Below, piece after piece: positions 43,695-52,395 of a DNA stretch of 64,000 nt. This DNA is from Chryseobacterium oranimense. GTDB taxonomy: Bacteria > Bacteroidota > Bacteroidia > Flavobacteriales > Weeksellaceae. The stretch spans positions 62,001 through 126,000 of the forward strand of contig NZ_FQWT01000006.1 in NCBI RefSeq assembly GCF_900129755.1, in the 5' to 3' direction. The notes below the pieces were generated by a model that searched no databases, was not told the DNA's origin, and was given only the letters and a program-made list of their open reading frames with translations. How positions within the stretch are numbered: position 1 is the stretch's first letter; the number at the start of each line of letters is the position of its first letter. The position numbers were made by a program, and so were the translations under genes.

Positions 43695-45584
43695 ATGAAT
43701 TACGTTTCTGCAGAAAATCTTACTAAATCTTACGGTATCAAAGTTTTGTTTAAAGACATCTCTTTCCATATCAATGAAGGGGACAAAATAGCTATTGTTG
43801 CCAAAAACGGAAGCGGAAAATCGACCCTTCTGAAAATATTAATGGGGAAAGAAATTGCAGACAGCGGTACCGTGGTGATTAATAAAGATATCCAGGTGGT
43901 CCTTTTTGACCAGGAGATCGACTACAACCCGGAGCTAACGATTGATGAGTTCATGATGACTTTGGATTCGGAACCGATCCTTGCCCTTAAAAACTACCAT
44001 AAATCCCTTCATTCAACGGATGATGCTTTTATTGAAAAAGCCCTGAACGATATGGAAGCCCATAAAGCCTGGGATCTGGAAAACGAAATGAAGCAGATCC
44101 TTTCCCAGCTTAAGATCACGGATCTTGATGCCAAAATGGGAACTCTTTCCGGAGGACAGGTAAAGCGTGTTGCCCTGGCAAAGCTTTTAACAGAAACCAG
44201 AGCAGAACACAAGCATACACTTCTCATTATGGATGAGCCTACCAACCACCTGGATGTGGAAATGGTAGAATGGCTTGAAAATTATCTGACCAAAGCAAAA
44301 ATCACATTGCTGCTGGTAACCCACGACCGTTATTTCTTGGACAGCGTCTGTGATATTATCTGGGAAATGGAAGATCAGAATCTTTACCTTCACAACGGAT
44401 CTTATGCAACGTACCTGGAAAACAAGATGATCCGTGAAGATAATATGAGTGCCACCATAGACAAGGCAAATAATCTTTACAGAAAAGAGCTTGAATGGAT
44501 GCGCAGACAGCCTAAGGCACGTACTACAAAATCAAAAAGCAGGATCGACGCCTTTTACGAAACTGAAAAAGTAGCGAAAACCGATACCCGCAAACAGGGC
44601 CTTGAACTGGATTTTGAAATGAAACGCCTGGGGAACAAGATCCTTGAGCTTAAACATATTGATAAAAGCTTTGGAGATAAAGTGTTACTGAAAGATTTCA
44701 GCTATCAGTTCCAGCGTGGAGAAAAAGTGGGAATCGTAGGAAAAAACGGGGCAGGAAAATCTACACTACTCAATATTATTCAGGGCTACGAAAAATTTGA
44801 CAAAGGAGAGATCGAAACTGGAGAAACCATTTCTTTCGGATATTTTTCACAAAAGGGACTGAAATATAAGGAAGATGAAAGAGTTATAGATTTCATCAAG
44901 GAAATTGCGGAGTTTTATCCTCTTGCCAATGGAAAAAGCCTTTCTGCATCACAGTTTTTAAGACTCTTCCTGTTTGATGACCAGACCCAGTATTCTCCTA
45001 TTTCAAAATTATCCGGTGGAGAGAAAAGAAGGCTGCACCTGATGTATATCCTTTACCAGAATCCTAATTTCCTGATCTTTGATGAACCTACGAATGATCT
45101 TGATCTTCCGACACTCACTGTTCTTGAAAATTTCCTTCAGCAATTTCAGGGCTCACTGATCATTGTGTCGCACGACAGATATTTTATGGACAGGATTGTA
45201 GACCATATTTTAGCTTTTGAAGGAGATGGAAAGATTAAAGATTTTGTAGGTAATTTTTCAGAATACAGAGAATCCAAAAGCCGCGAAGGTGCTTTGGAAA
45301 AAAATACCGGTTCCAAACCGGAACCTGTTAAAGAAACTATTGCTGCCCCTGAGCCTTCTCCGACTTCTCCCAAAAAAAGAAAAATGACCTTTAAGGAACA
45401 AAGGGAACTGGAAACGATAGAAAAAGAAATGCCTGAACTTGAACTACAGCGCTCTAAGATCATGGATCAGCTTAATAATGAAACAGATTATGAAAAAGTG
45501 GCTAAACTTTCTGCCGAACTGGAAGCTGTTTCTGAAAAGCTCGAAGAATATGAGATGAGATGGCTGGAGCTTCAGGAAATATAA
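43695..45584 (+). CDS. ABC-F family ATPase (Uup-like)
   Basis: A 629-residue soluble protein with two ATPase domains: Walker A AKNGSGKSTLLK and GKNGAGKSTLLN, signatures LSGGQVKRVALAKLL and LSGGEKRRLHLM, and Walker B LLIMDEPTNHLDVEMVEWL and FLIFDEPTNDLDLPTL. Between them is the ABC-F linker with basic residues (LEWMRRQPKARTTKSKSRID). A C-terminal charged coiled-coil at about 545-629 (KRKMTFKEQRELETIEKEMP) is as in Uup. Such proteins act on ribosomes and do not transport. Resistance is not implied. The ATG at 43695 starts at NYVSAENLTKSYG. Confidence 0.94.
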   Translation: MNYVSAENLTKSYGIKVLFKDISFHINEGDKIAIVAKNGSGKSTLLKILMGKEIADSGTVVINKDIQVVLFDQEIDYNPELTIDEFMMTLDSEPILALKNYHKSLHSTDDAFIEKALNDMEAHKAWDLENEMKQILSQLKITDLDAKMGTLSGGQVKRVALAKLLTETRAEHKHTLLIMDEPTNHLDVEMVEWLENYLTKAKITLLLVTHDRYFLDSVCDIIWEMEDQNLYLHNGSYATYLENKMIREDNMSATIDKANNLYRKELEWMRRQPKARTTKSKSRIDAFYETEKVAKTDTRKQGLELDFEMKRLGNKILELKHIDKSFGDKVLLKDFSYQFQRGEKVGIVGKNGAGKSTLLNIIQGYEKFDKGEIETGETISFGYFSQKGLKYKEDERVIDFIKEIAEFYPLANGKSLSASQFLRLFLFDDQTQYSPISKLSGGEKRRLHLMYILYQNPNFLIFDEPTNDLDLPTLTVLENFLQQFQGSLIIVSHDRYFMDRIVDHILAFEGDGKIKDFVGNFSEYRESKSREGALEKNTGSKPEPVKETIAAPEPSPTSPKKRKMTFKEQRELETIEKEMPELELQRSKIMDQLNNETDYEKVAKLSAELEAVSEKLEEYEMRWLELQEI

Positions 45585-45592
45585 CAAGTGAA

Positions 45593-45692
45593 AGAGTTTG
45601 AGAGTGGAGTGCTGTAGCGTTAATGTGTTAGAGTGTTTTAGAATAGAATACTTTATTTCATACTCCAAAACTCTCCCACTCTCAAACCCTCA
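45593..45692. repeat. Long imperfect palindrome of GAGTTTGAGAGTG type
   Basis: GAGTTTGAGAGTGG (45595-45608) is matched by the reverse-complement-like CCACTCTCAAACCCTC (45676-45691), with a loop of about 70 bases. It lies between two convergent genes and may serve as a terminator. It is one of the best preserved of the spacer palindromes in this window. Confidence 0.6.
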
Positions 45693-45704
45693 AACTCTCC
45701 TACC

Positions 45705-46760
45705 TTATAAATACACTATTTTTCCTTCTTTCGAGCTCTCAAGGGATGCATCGATGATCTTCATATTCTGAACCACTTCTCTTCCCTGCGATGGCAAGGC
45801 ATAACCGAAAACGATATATTCATAAATCTGTTGATAGTAATTCATATAATTTCCGGCTTCACTGGAAGTCAGGATTCTTTCGGTTTCTGAACTTTCATTT
45901 AAGAAGTTTAAAATTCCGTCTGTTCCTTTTAAAGGTTCTGTCCATTCTGTGCCATAAACCGGTATAGTTCCTGCAACCAGTTCATTTTCCTGGTTATCGG
46001 TTCTTTCCTGAAGAAAACTTCCTTTCTCTCCGTGAATGGCATATGCGTAATGAGCTTCTTTGGTGAATACAGAAGATTTCAGTCTCACTCTAAGGTTATT
46101 TTTATAGTACAGCAGAATTTCAAAATAATCGTTCGCGTATTCTTCCCCTTTCATGGAAAAGACATCGGCAAAAAGCTTCTCAGGATACCCAAAATACTGT
46201 ACCGCCTGATCTACAAGATGTGCTCCAAGATCGTGAAGCGACCCTGAACCGGTCTGCTGCGGATCTTCTTTATGCTGTTTACCGCTGGGTGTGGTACGGA
46301 ACCTGTCGAAACGGATCTCTGCTTCTTTTATTTCACCTAATTTACCTTCGTTCAATATTTTATGAACCTGGAGAAAATCGCGGTCAAATCTTCTGTTTTG
46401 ATAAACACTTAAAAACAGTCCTTTTTGTTCTGCAAGCTCAACCAGCTCTTCCGCTTCTGAAACACTGACGGTAAATGGTTTTTCAACAATGATATTTTTT
46501 CCTGCCTCCAGTGCCATCTTTGCATATTCATAGTGACTCTGTACAGGGGTATTGATAATCACAAGCTCAATATCTGCATTCTGAAGCATCTCTTCTACCG
46601 AACGGTAAATGGTAGCTTCCGGATATTTTTCTTTTGATTCTTCTTTACTTCTTTCCACTATAGCTGCTATAAAAAATCCGGGATGCTCTTTTAAAAAAGG
46701 GGCGTGAAATACTTTACCGCTCATTCCAAAGGCACAAAGTCCTGCTTTTACCAATTGCAT
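45705..46760 (-). CDS. Gfo/Idh/MocA family oxidoreductase
   Basis: A 351-residue NAD(P)-dependent dehydrogenase of sugars or related cyclic substrates. It starts with VKAGLCAFGMSGKVFHAPFL, the Rossmann nucleotide site, then IINTPVQSHYEYAKMALEAGK, EKPFTVSVSEAEELVELAE and the family Asp/His region SLHDLGAHLVDQAVQYFG. The signature Gly in the first loop is intact. The start at 46760 is the ATG before VKAGLC; an in-frame earlier one gives six extra residues. The substrate is unknown. Confidence 0.9.
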   Translation of the reverse strand: MQLVKAGLCAFGMSGKVFHAPFLKEHPGFFIAAIVERSKEESKEKYPEATIYRSVEEMLQNADIELVIINTPVQSHYEYAKMALEAGKNIIVEKPFTVSVSEAEELVELAEQKGLFLSVYQNRRFDRDFLQVHKILNEGKLGEIKEAEIRFDRFRTTPSGKQHKEDPQQTGSGSLHDLGAHLVDQAVQYFGYPEKLFADVFSMKGEEYANDYFEILLYYKNNLRVRLKSSVFTKEAHYAYAIHGEKGSFLQERTDNQENELVAGTIPVYGTEWTEPLKGTDGILNFLNESSETERILTSSEAGNYMNYYQQIYEYIVFGYALPSQGREVVQNMKIIDASLESSKEGKIVYL

Positions 46761-46944
46761 ATGTATAATTTTTAACAAATATATTCAATAATCTGCAGTT
46801 AAAGAGCTTTGAATGTGAACCATCAGTGAAGCATTTGGTTGGAATATGATAAAAATCATTTTATTGTTTTTATTAATTCTAAATTAATCCTTCACAAAAT
46901 TCTTACTTTTGCCGTTATTTAAAACTAGTCTACATAAAAATAAA

Positions 46945-49167
46945 ATGAATAAACAGCTTGTAACTTTAGGATTTTTACTGGGTACCCTATCTTTAAGTGC
47001 TCAATTGAAAAATATTGAAGCCGATACCATCAGGACCCAGACGATTGAAGATATTAATCTTCATAAAACCGGAAATCCAAACCAGGCAAGAACTTTATCC
47101 ACAAAGTCCAACCTTACGGTAATGGAAAATCCTCAGGCCATTTCCATTGTAACCCACGAAATTATTGAGCAGCAACAGGCGAAACAGCTAAGCGATGTGC
47201 TTCAGAATGTAAATGGTATGTACATTACTTCATCCAGAGGGAATTCCCAGGATAGTTTCGGAGGCCGTGGTTTCATTTTAGGAAACGATAATATTTTTAA
47301 AAACGGCGCCAGAATCAATAGTGGTGTTTTTCCTGAAGTAAGCGGACTGGAAAGAGTTGAAGTACTGAAAGGAGCCAATGCCATGCTGTACGGAAATACA
47401 GCTGCAGGGGGAATTATCAATATGATTACCAAAAAGCCTAAATTCAATTTTGGAGGAAGTATAGGATTGAACGGCGGAAGCTGGAATTCTTATAAGCCTA
47501 CCGTTGATATTTACGGTCCTCTATCCAAAAATATTGCTTTCAGGGTAAACGGTGCATATGAATATGCCGAAAGCTTCAGAGATGTGGTACAGTCTGAGAA
47601 ATATTACTTCAATCCTTCATTTTTATTCAATTTAAGTCCGAAATCTCAATTGATTGTTGAAGCAGATTATCTTAAGAATAATTTTACTCCGGACTTCGGG
47701 ATCGGTTCTATTACCAACAAAGATCTAAGTTATTCTTTAAACAATTATGTTGACAGAAATACATTTTTCGGTACAGACTGGCAATATCAGAATGTAGAAC
47801 AGACCTCAACGACTGTAACATTCAATCACCAATTAAGCGCTAACTGGACATTAAATGCTGTAGCTTCTTATCAAAATTACATAAAAGATTATTTCTCTTC
47901 TGAACGTGTACAGTGGGGTTATGATAAAAAAATCTCTGAGAACCGCCTATCCTGGACAAGACCATTCAATAAAACCTATAATGAAAGCAATTACGCTTCT
48001 GCACAGGTGAATATCAACGGAGAATTTAATACCGGTAAAATTGGCCACAAATTATTAATCGGAGCTGATACTGACTATAATCAGGCAGACGCTTATGCTT
48101 TTAATGTAGCTCCTACTACCAATGTTCTGTTTCTGGATGATCCATCTACCTGGAGCAATATTGCAATGCCAAATACGAGCGAAAATACCCTGACAAGGGT
48201 AAATACCAGAAGAATTGGTTTTTATGCCCAGGATTTTATAAGCTTAACCAAACAATTTAAAGTTATCGCTGGACTTCGTTGGTCTTATATAGAAAACATG
48301 CCTTCTATAAAGACAACTTATGCAACTCCAACGAAACCTCAGGATAAAATTTTTGTCCCAAATTCTGCAACGTCAGATCAAGCACTTTCTCCAAAAGTAG
48401 GCTTAGTTTATATGCCAAATGCTAATCTTTCTGTTTTTGCAACCTATACCAATTCGTTTTCAGCAAACACAGGAATAACAATTTTTGATGAACCTCTTAA
48501 GCCAACTACTATTGACCAATATGAAGTAGGAGTGAAAAAGAACTTATGGAATAATGCATTAGCTGTTAATTTATCATTATATCAGATACTTAATCGCAAT
48601 TATTACCAAACTGCTTTGCTTAAAGCTGACGGAAGCGCAAACAGTGATACAAACATCAAGGAGTTCGCCGGAAAAATGAGAAGCCGTGGTGTGGAACTGG
48701 ATATTACAGGAAATCCAACCGAAAACTTATCTATTATTGGAGGATTCTCTTACAATAATTCTGTATATCTTGATACTCCTGAAGATGTTGGATATGTAGA
48801 AAATCAAAGACTTGTAAGAACTCCGGCTACCACTGCCAACGCTTCAGTATTTTATAAATTCACCAGATTTGCTAAAGGTTTAAAAATAGGAGCTGGTGCT
48901 TACTTTATCGGTGACAGGATTGCAGGGTGGAATGATACCAAAAAGGGAAGTAACAGTTTAGCTGCCAGAAATGGGGTAAGCAGAATGTTTGAATTAAAAG
49001 ATTACACAACTGTAACGGTATCCGTGGGTTACGAATGGAAGAAATTCTCTATCCAGGGAAAGGTGGGTAACCTGTTTGATGTGGTGAACTATAATGTACA
49101 TGAAAATTATTCTGTAAATCCTATCACCCCAAGAAACTACTATTTTACATTAACGTATAAACTTTAG
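46945..49167 (+). CDS. TonB-dependent siderophore receptor
   Basis: A 740-residue outer-membrane iron-siderophore importer. Signal residues NKQLVTLGFLLGTLSLSA are followed by the plug with NPQAISIVTHEIIEQQQ, LSDVLQNVNGMYITSSRGN, RGFILGNDNIFKNGAR and RVEVLKGANAMLYGNTAAGG, then a 22-strand barrel and the C-terminal YYFTLTYKL ending in a hydrophobic residue. It has no CarboxypepD_reg domain, unlike SusC receptors. It is followed 83 bases later by a PepSY-type membrane protein, suggesting a ferric reductase partner. The ATG at 46945 is used since the signal starts there. Confidence 0.93.
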   Translation: MNKQLVTLGFLLGTLSLSAQLKNIEADTIRTQTIEDINLHKTGNPNQARTLSTKSNLTVMENPQAISIVTHEIIEQQQAKQLSDVLQNVNGMYITSSRGNSQDSFGGRGFILGNDNIFKNGARINSGVFPEVSGLERVEVLKGANAMLYGNTAAGGIINMITKKPKFNFGGSIGLNGGSWNSYKPTVDIYGPLSKNIAFRVNGAYEYAESFRDVVQSEKYYFNPSFLFNLSPKSQLIVEADYLKNNFTPDFGIGSITNKDLSYSLNNYVDRNTFFGTDWQYQNVEQTSTTVTFNHQLSANWTLNAVASYQNYIKDYFSSERVQWGYDKKISENRLSWTRPFNKTYNESNYASAQVNINGEFNTGKIGHKLLIGADTDYNQADAYAFNVAPTTNVLFLDDPSTWSNIAMPNTSENTLTRVNTRRIGFYAQDFISLTKQFKVIAGLRWSYIENMPSIKTTYATPTKPQDKIFVPNSATSDQALSPKVGLVYMPNANLSVFATYTNSFSANTGITIFDEPLKPTTIDQYEVGVKKNLWNNALAVNLSLYQILNRNYYQTALLKADGSANSDTNIKEFAGKMRSRGVELDITGNPTENLSIIGGFSYNNSVYLDTPEDVGYVENQRLVRTPATTANASVFYKFTRFAKGLKIGAGAYFIGDRIAGWNDTKKGSNSLAARNGVSRMFELKDYTTVTVSVGYEWKKFSIQGKVGNLFDVVNYNVHENYSVNPITPRNYYFTLTYKL

Positions 49168-49250
49168 AATTAAATATAATTTCAGTATTCAAAGTGGAAA
49201 CCGCATTACTGCAGCTTCCGCTTTTTGAATTATAAAACAAAACATACAAT

Positions 49251-49766
49251 ATGGATAAGATCAAAGACACAAGAAGTTTCATGAGAATCACCCACCGTTA
49301 TCTTGGCTATTTTCTTGCAGGGATAATGGCAGTATATGCATTGAGCGGGGTTTTACTTGTTTACAGAGACACGGATTTTCTTAAGAAAGAGAAAAAATAT
49401 GATAAAACGGTTGCCGTTAACCTTTCAGAAAAAGAGCTTGGAAAAGAACTGAAAATTAAAGGTCTTGAGGTAGAAAAAACAGAAGGCACCATCCTTCATT
49501 TTAAGCAGGGAACCTATGACGCATCTACCGGAAAGGCCAAATATTCAAAAAAAGAACTTCCTTTTGTACTGGATAAAATGGTAAAGCTGCATAAATCACA
49601 GTCAAAAGAAACCTTGTCACCGCTGAACACCTTTTTCGGGATCGCTTTATTTTTCTTCGTAATTTCAAGTTTCTGGATGTTTAATCCTAAAACAAAAGCT
49701 TTCAAACGTGGAATAAAATTTACCATTGCAGGTCTTATTATTTCAGTAATTCTTTTATGCATTTAA
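49251..49766 (+). CDS. PepSY-associated membrane protein (iron-related)
   Basis: A 171-residue protein with a first helix at about 15-35 (YLGYFLAGIMAVYALSGVLL), preceded by RSFMRITHRYLG with the His of the PepSY-TM family, a soluble loop and two further helices at 125-171 (LNTFFGIALFFFVISSFWMF, IKFTIAGLIISVILLCI). Only part of the usual PepSY_TM architecture is present. Such proteins next to siderophore receptors are thought to reduce or release imported iron, a role inferred from context. It follows the receptor gene closely. Confidence 0.8.
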   Translation: MDKIKDTRSFMRITHRYLGYFLAGIMAVYALSGVLLVYRDTDFLKKEKKYDKTVAVNLSEKELGKELKIKGLEVEKTEGTILHFKQGTYDASTGKAKYSKKELPFVLDKMVKLHKSQSKETLSPLNTFFGIALFFFVISSFWMFNPKTKAFKRGIKFTIAGLIISVILLCI

Positions 49767-49861
49767 ATTGCAGTATTAGCAAAAAAATGGCCAAATAATT
49801 CACATTTCAATCACGCTAAAATTAACACTTATTCTGAATTTTTATCTAAAATTAAGAAGTC

Positions 49862-49876
49862 TGGCACATTTATTGT
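49862..49876 (+). promoter_or_regulatory. Sigma-54-like promoter upstream of the small barrel gene
   Basis: TGGCACATTTATTGT matches the -24/-12 consensus TGGCACRNNNNTTGCW except for the final C to T. The predicted transcript start is about 40 bases before the ATG at 49926. Confidence 0.5.
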
Positions 49877-49925
49877 CTTTTCTCTATCCAATGAATATAC
49901 CATTTAATTATTAAAATAATAAATT

Positions 49926-50516
49926 ATGAAAAAACTAATTTTTGCAGGAATATTAGCAGCAACAGGTTTAACAGCAACTGCTAACGCTCAGATTCAAAAA
50001 GGTAACTGGCTTGTAGGAAGTAGCCTTTTAACAAGTAATTTCGGTTTAAATACCGGTGGTGGTTACAGTATTGCTATTCAGCCTAAAGGTGCTTATTTTA
50101 TAGAAGATAATGTTGCAGTTGGTGGATATGTTAATTTAGGAATTAGTAAAGTAACTAACGGGAGCCCAACAAGATTTGATTATGCTGTAGGAGGTTTAGG
50201 CCGTTATTATCTTTCTCCGGGTGAAAAAGGAGTAGATAACTTATTGAATCACGGACGTTGGTTCTTTGAAGGTAACGTAGGTATCGGAGGATCATCTGTT
50301 GAAAATGGTAACTCTACCACAGGTCTTGACTTCGGTGTAGGTCCTGGTTATTCTTACTTTATTACTCCGAACATCGGTTTAGAAGGATTGGTTAAATATC
50401 AAGGACAAGCTGGTTTTGGTAGCGAAGGTCTAAATTCTAATATTACATTCAATGTAGGATTCAGTATTTATTTACCAACTTCAAAGGCTAAAGATATTGC
50501 CAGAGACGCAAAATAA
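49926..50516 (+). CDS. Small outer membrane beta-barrel protein
   Basis: A 196-residue porin-like protein. Signal residues 1-21 end in ANA-Q. The rest is Gly/aromatic with eight to ten strands (WLVGSSLLTSNFGLNTGGGY, AIQPKGAYFIEDNVAVGGYV, PGYSYFITPNIGLEG, FNVGFSIYLP). It resembles OmpW/Omp_b-brl family members by composition and length. A short basic tail KAKDIARDAK follows the last strand, which is unusual because most such proteins end in an aromatic. It has a candidate sigma-54 promoter and a strong terminator behind it. Confidence 0.8.
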   Translation: MKKLIFAGILAATGLTATANAQIQKGNWLVGSSLLTSNFGLNTGGGYSIAIQPKGAYFIEDNVAVGGYVNLGISKVTNGSPTRFDYAVGGLGRYYLSPGEKGVDNLLNHGRWFFEGNVGIGGSSVENGNSTTGLDFGVGPGYSYFITPNIGLEGLVKYQGQAGFGSEGLNSNITFNVGFSIYLPTSKAKDIARDAK

Positions 50517-50547
50517 TCACTTACATTTTTGCTTAAATAAAAAAATG

Positions 50548-50580
50548 AAATCGCCCCGAAATATTTTCGGGGCGATTTTC
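50548..50580. terminator. Terminator between barrel gene and peroxiredoxin
   Basis: AAATCGCCCCGAA (50548-50560) pairs with TTCGGGGCGATTT (50566-50578). Both flanks carry A or T runs, so it can end both convergent genes. Confidence 0.85.
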
Positions 50581-50617
50581 GTACAAATTAAAACTAAACT
50601 ATAAAAAATCAAATAAA

Positions 50618-51253
50618 TCACGTATTAGGTTGTGGCGTATATCTCAGATAGGGTTTTATTTCTGTAACCCCTTTTGGAAATATTTTTCTCGCATCATCGG
50701 TTGAAATAGCAGGAGGTACAATAACATCCTCCCCATTTTCCCAATTGACAGGAGTAGCCACTTTATGTGAATCAACCAGCTGAAGAGAATCCAGGACTCT
50801 CAGAATTTCATTGAAATTCCTTCCTGTAGAAGCCGGATAAGTAATAATTAGTCTTACTTTTTTATCCGGATCAATAATCAGCAGCGAACGTACAGTGGCT
50901 GTAGCCGAAGCATTTGGGTGAATAAAGTCATACAACTCCGAAATCCGTCTGTCTTTATCTGCAATAATAGGAAACTGTACATCCGTATTCTGGGTTTCGT
51001 TAATATCTTTAATCCAGTTCTGGTGATCCTCTACCCCATCTACGCTTAGAGCAATAACCTTTGTTCCTCTTTTATCAAATTCTGACTTTAACTTTGAGGT
51101 ATATCCCAGCTCTGTCGTACATACAGGGGTATAATCTGCAGGATGGGAGAATAAAATTCCCCAGGAATCACCTAAAAATTCATGGAACTTAATATCACCT
51201 AAAGACGTCTCTGCCTGAAAGTCCGGTGCTGTATCTCCGAGTTTAATTGACAT
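50618..51253 (-). CDS. 1-Cys peroxiredoxin (Prx6 type)
   Basis: Reduces peroxides. The 211 residues have the N-terminal LGDTAPDFQAETSLGD, the active site FSHPADYTPVCTTELG (Cys45), and a long C-terminal region with LIITYPASTGRNFNEILRVLDSLQ and TPVNWENGEDVIVPP typical of the Prx6 subfamily. Only Cys45 is present, so it is a 1-Cys enzyme that needs an external thiol. It has its own gene unit. Confidence 0.94.
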   Translation of the reverse strand: MSIKLGDTAPDFQAETSLGDIKFHEFLGDSWGILFSHPADYTPVCTTELGYTSKLKSEFDKRGTKVIALSVDGVEDHQNWIKDINETQNTDVQFPIIADKDRRISELYDFIHPNASATATVRSLLIIDPDKKVRLIITYPASTGRNFNEILRVLDSLQLVDSHKVATPVNWENGEDVIVPPAISTDDARKIFPKGVTEIKPYLRYTPQPNT

Positions 51254-51348
51254 AATATTCTGCTTTATTAGTCTACAAATTTAGTAGACTTTTTGAAACT
51301 GGCAAAATTTTTGTTGAAAATTTACATATCTTTAATAAATTTTTTTTC

Positions 51349-52233
51349 ATGCAGAACAATGGATACAGCTACGTAGATGTCATTTACAGGGTTTTGGAAA
51401 GCTGGTATATGAAGTTTGCCGAGCTTACACCCAAACTTATCGTCGGAATTTTAGTATTTTCTTTTTTCCTTATTACCAGTAAATACCTGAGTTTAGGGGC
51501 CGTAAGATTATTTCACAAATTTTTCCCTAAAAGCCAGAAAGAAAGCTCACTGGTTACCCTAATAAGCATATTCAGGTTCCTGATCATGATGATGGGGACT
51601 TTTATTGCTCTTGAAATCATGGGCTTCAGTGGTTTCCTCTGGAAATTTATCGGAAGTTTGGGAGTAGCAGGGGTAATTGCAGGGGTTGCCCTGAAAGATC
51701 TGGTATCAAGTATTTTTTCAGGAATGCTTATCGGGATCGATAAAGCCTTTAAAGTTGGGGATTATATTACCATAGGAACTCACTCCGGAACAGTTCAGGA
51801 AATCGGTTTTTTAACGACAAAGATTATTACCGACGATGGGAAGAAAGCTTACATTCCCAACCAGGTCATTTTCAATGCTCCGTTTTACAATATTACAGCA
51901 TCGCCGCAGCGAAGAATTATTTTGAATTTTGAGATCCCGGCGGATGAGGACATTACCAAAGCCCAGAAGGGAATGCTGGATGTCATTAAAAGTTTAGAAA
52001 ATGTGGATAAGCTGGACACTTCGGAAGTTATTTTCACCGACCTAAAACAAGGCAATTTTAACCTTCAGGCTAAATTCTGGATGAAAGTAGGAGCCAATAT
52101 GGTTCAGGTGAAAAGTGAAGCCTATCTGAGAATCAAACAACGTCTGGATGCAGATAATATACAGCTGGTAACTCCTACCAGTATCAGCATTACAAATGGA
52201 GAATCTTTACCTGTTGACAATCAGGATCATTAA
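51349..52233 (+). CDS. Small-conductance mechanosensitive channel (MscS family)
   Basis: A 294-residue inner-membrane channel that opens under hypo-osmotic stress. Three helices (LIVGILVFSFFLITSKYL, FRFLIMMMGTFIALEIMG, and the pore-lining LGVAGVIAGVALKDLVSSIF, with the family Gly/Ala pattern) are followed by the beta domain (DYITIGTHSGTVQEIGFLTT, YIPNQVIFNAPFYN) and the alpha-beta C-domain. It starts at ATG 51349 after a TATCTTTA-like box. A terminator follows directly. Confidence 0.92.
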   Translation: MQNNGYSYVDVIYRVLESWYMKFAELTPKLIVGILVFSFFLITSKYLSLGAVRLFHKFFPKSQKESSLVTLISIFRFLIMMMGTFIALEIMGFSGFLWKFIGSLGVAGVIAGVALKDLVSSIFSGMLIGIDKAFKVGDYITIGTHSGTVQEIGFLTTKIITDDGKKAYIPNQVIFNAPFYNITASPQRRIILNFEIPADEDITKAQKGMLDVIKSLENVDKLDTSEVIFTDLKQGNFNLQAKFWMKVGANMVQVKSEAYLRIKQRLDADNIQLVTPTSISITNGESLPVDNQDH

Positions 52234-52238
52234 AATAT

Positions 52239-52266
52239 AAACCGCTTAGTAAAGCGGTTTTTTTTT
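52239..52266 (+). terminator. Terminator of the MscS gene
   Basis: AAACCGCTT (52239-52247) pairs with AAGCGGTTT (52252-52260) and eight or nine Ts follow. Confidence 0.88.
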
Positions 52267-52337
52267 GCTTAAATTATTTCTTATGCTTTAATTTCAAAAG
52301 TATTTAACATTAAAAACTTTTGAGTCCTTGTAATCAA

Positions 52338-52373
52338 AAAAAGAAAAACCGTTCCAGAAATTGAAACGGTTTT
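52338..52373 (-). terminator. Terminator of sucC
   Basis: AAAACCGTT (52345-52353) pairs with AACGGTTTT (52365-52373), and on the minus strand a long T run follows. It lies 22 bases behind the sucC stop. Confidence 0.82.
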
Positions 52374-52395
52374 CTATATTATTTAAAAGTTCAGC

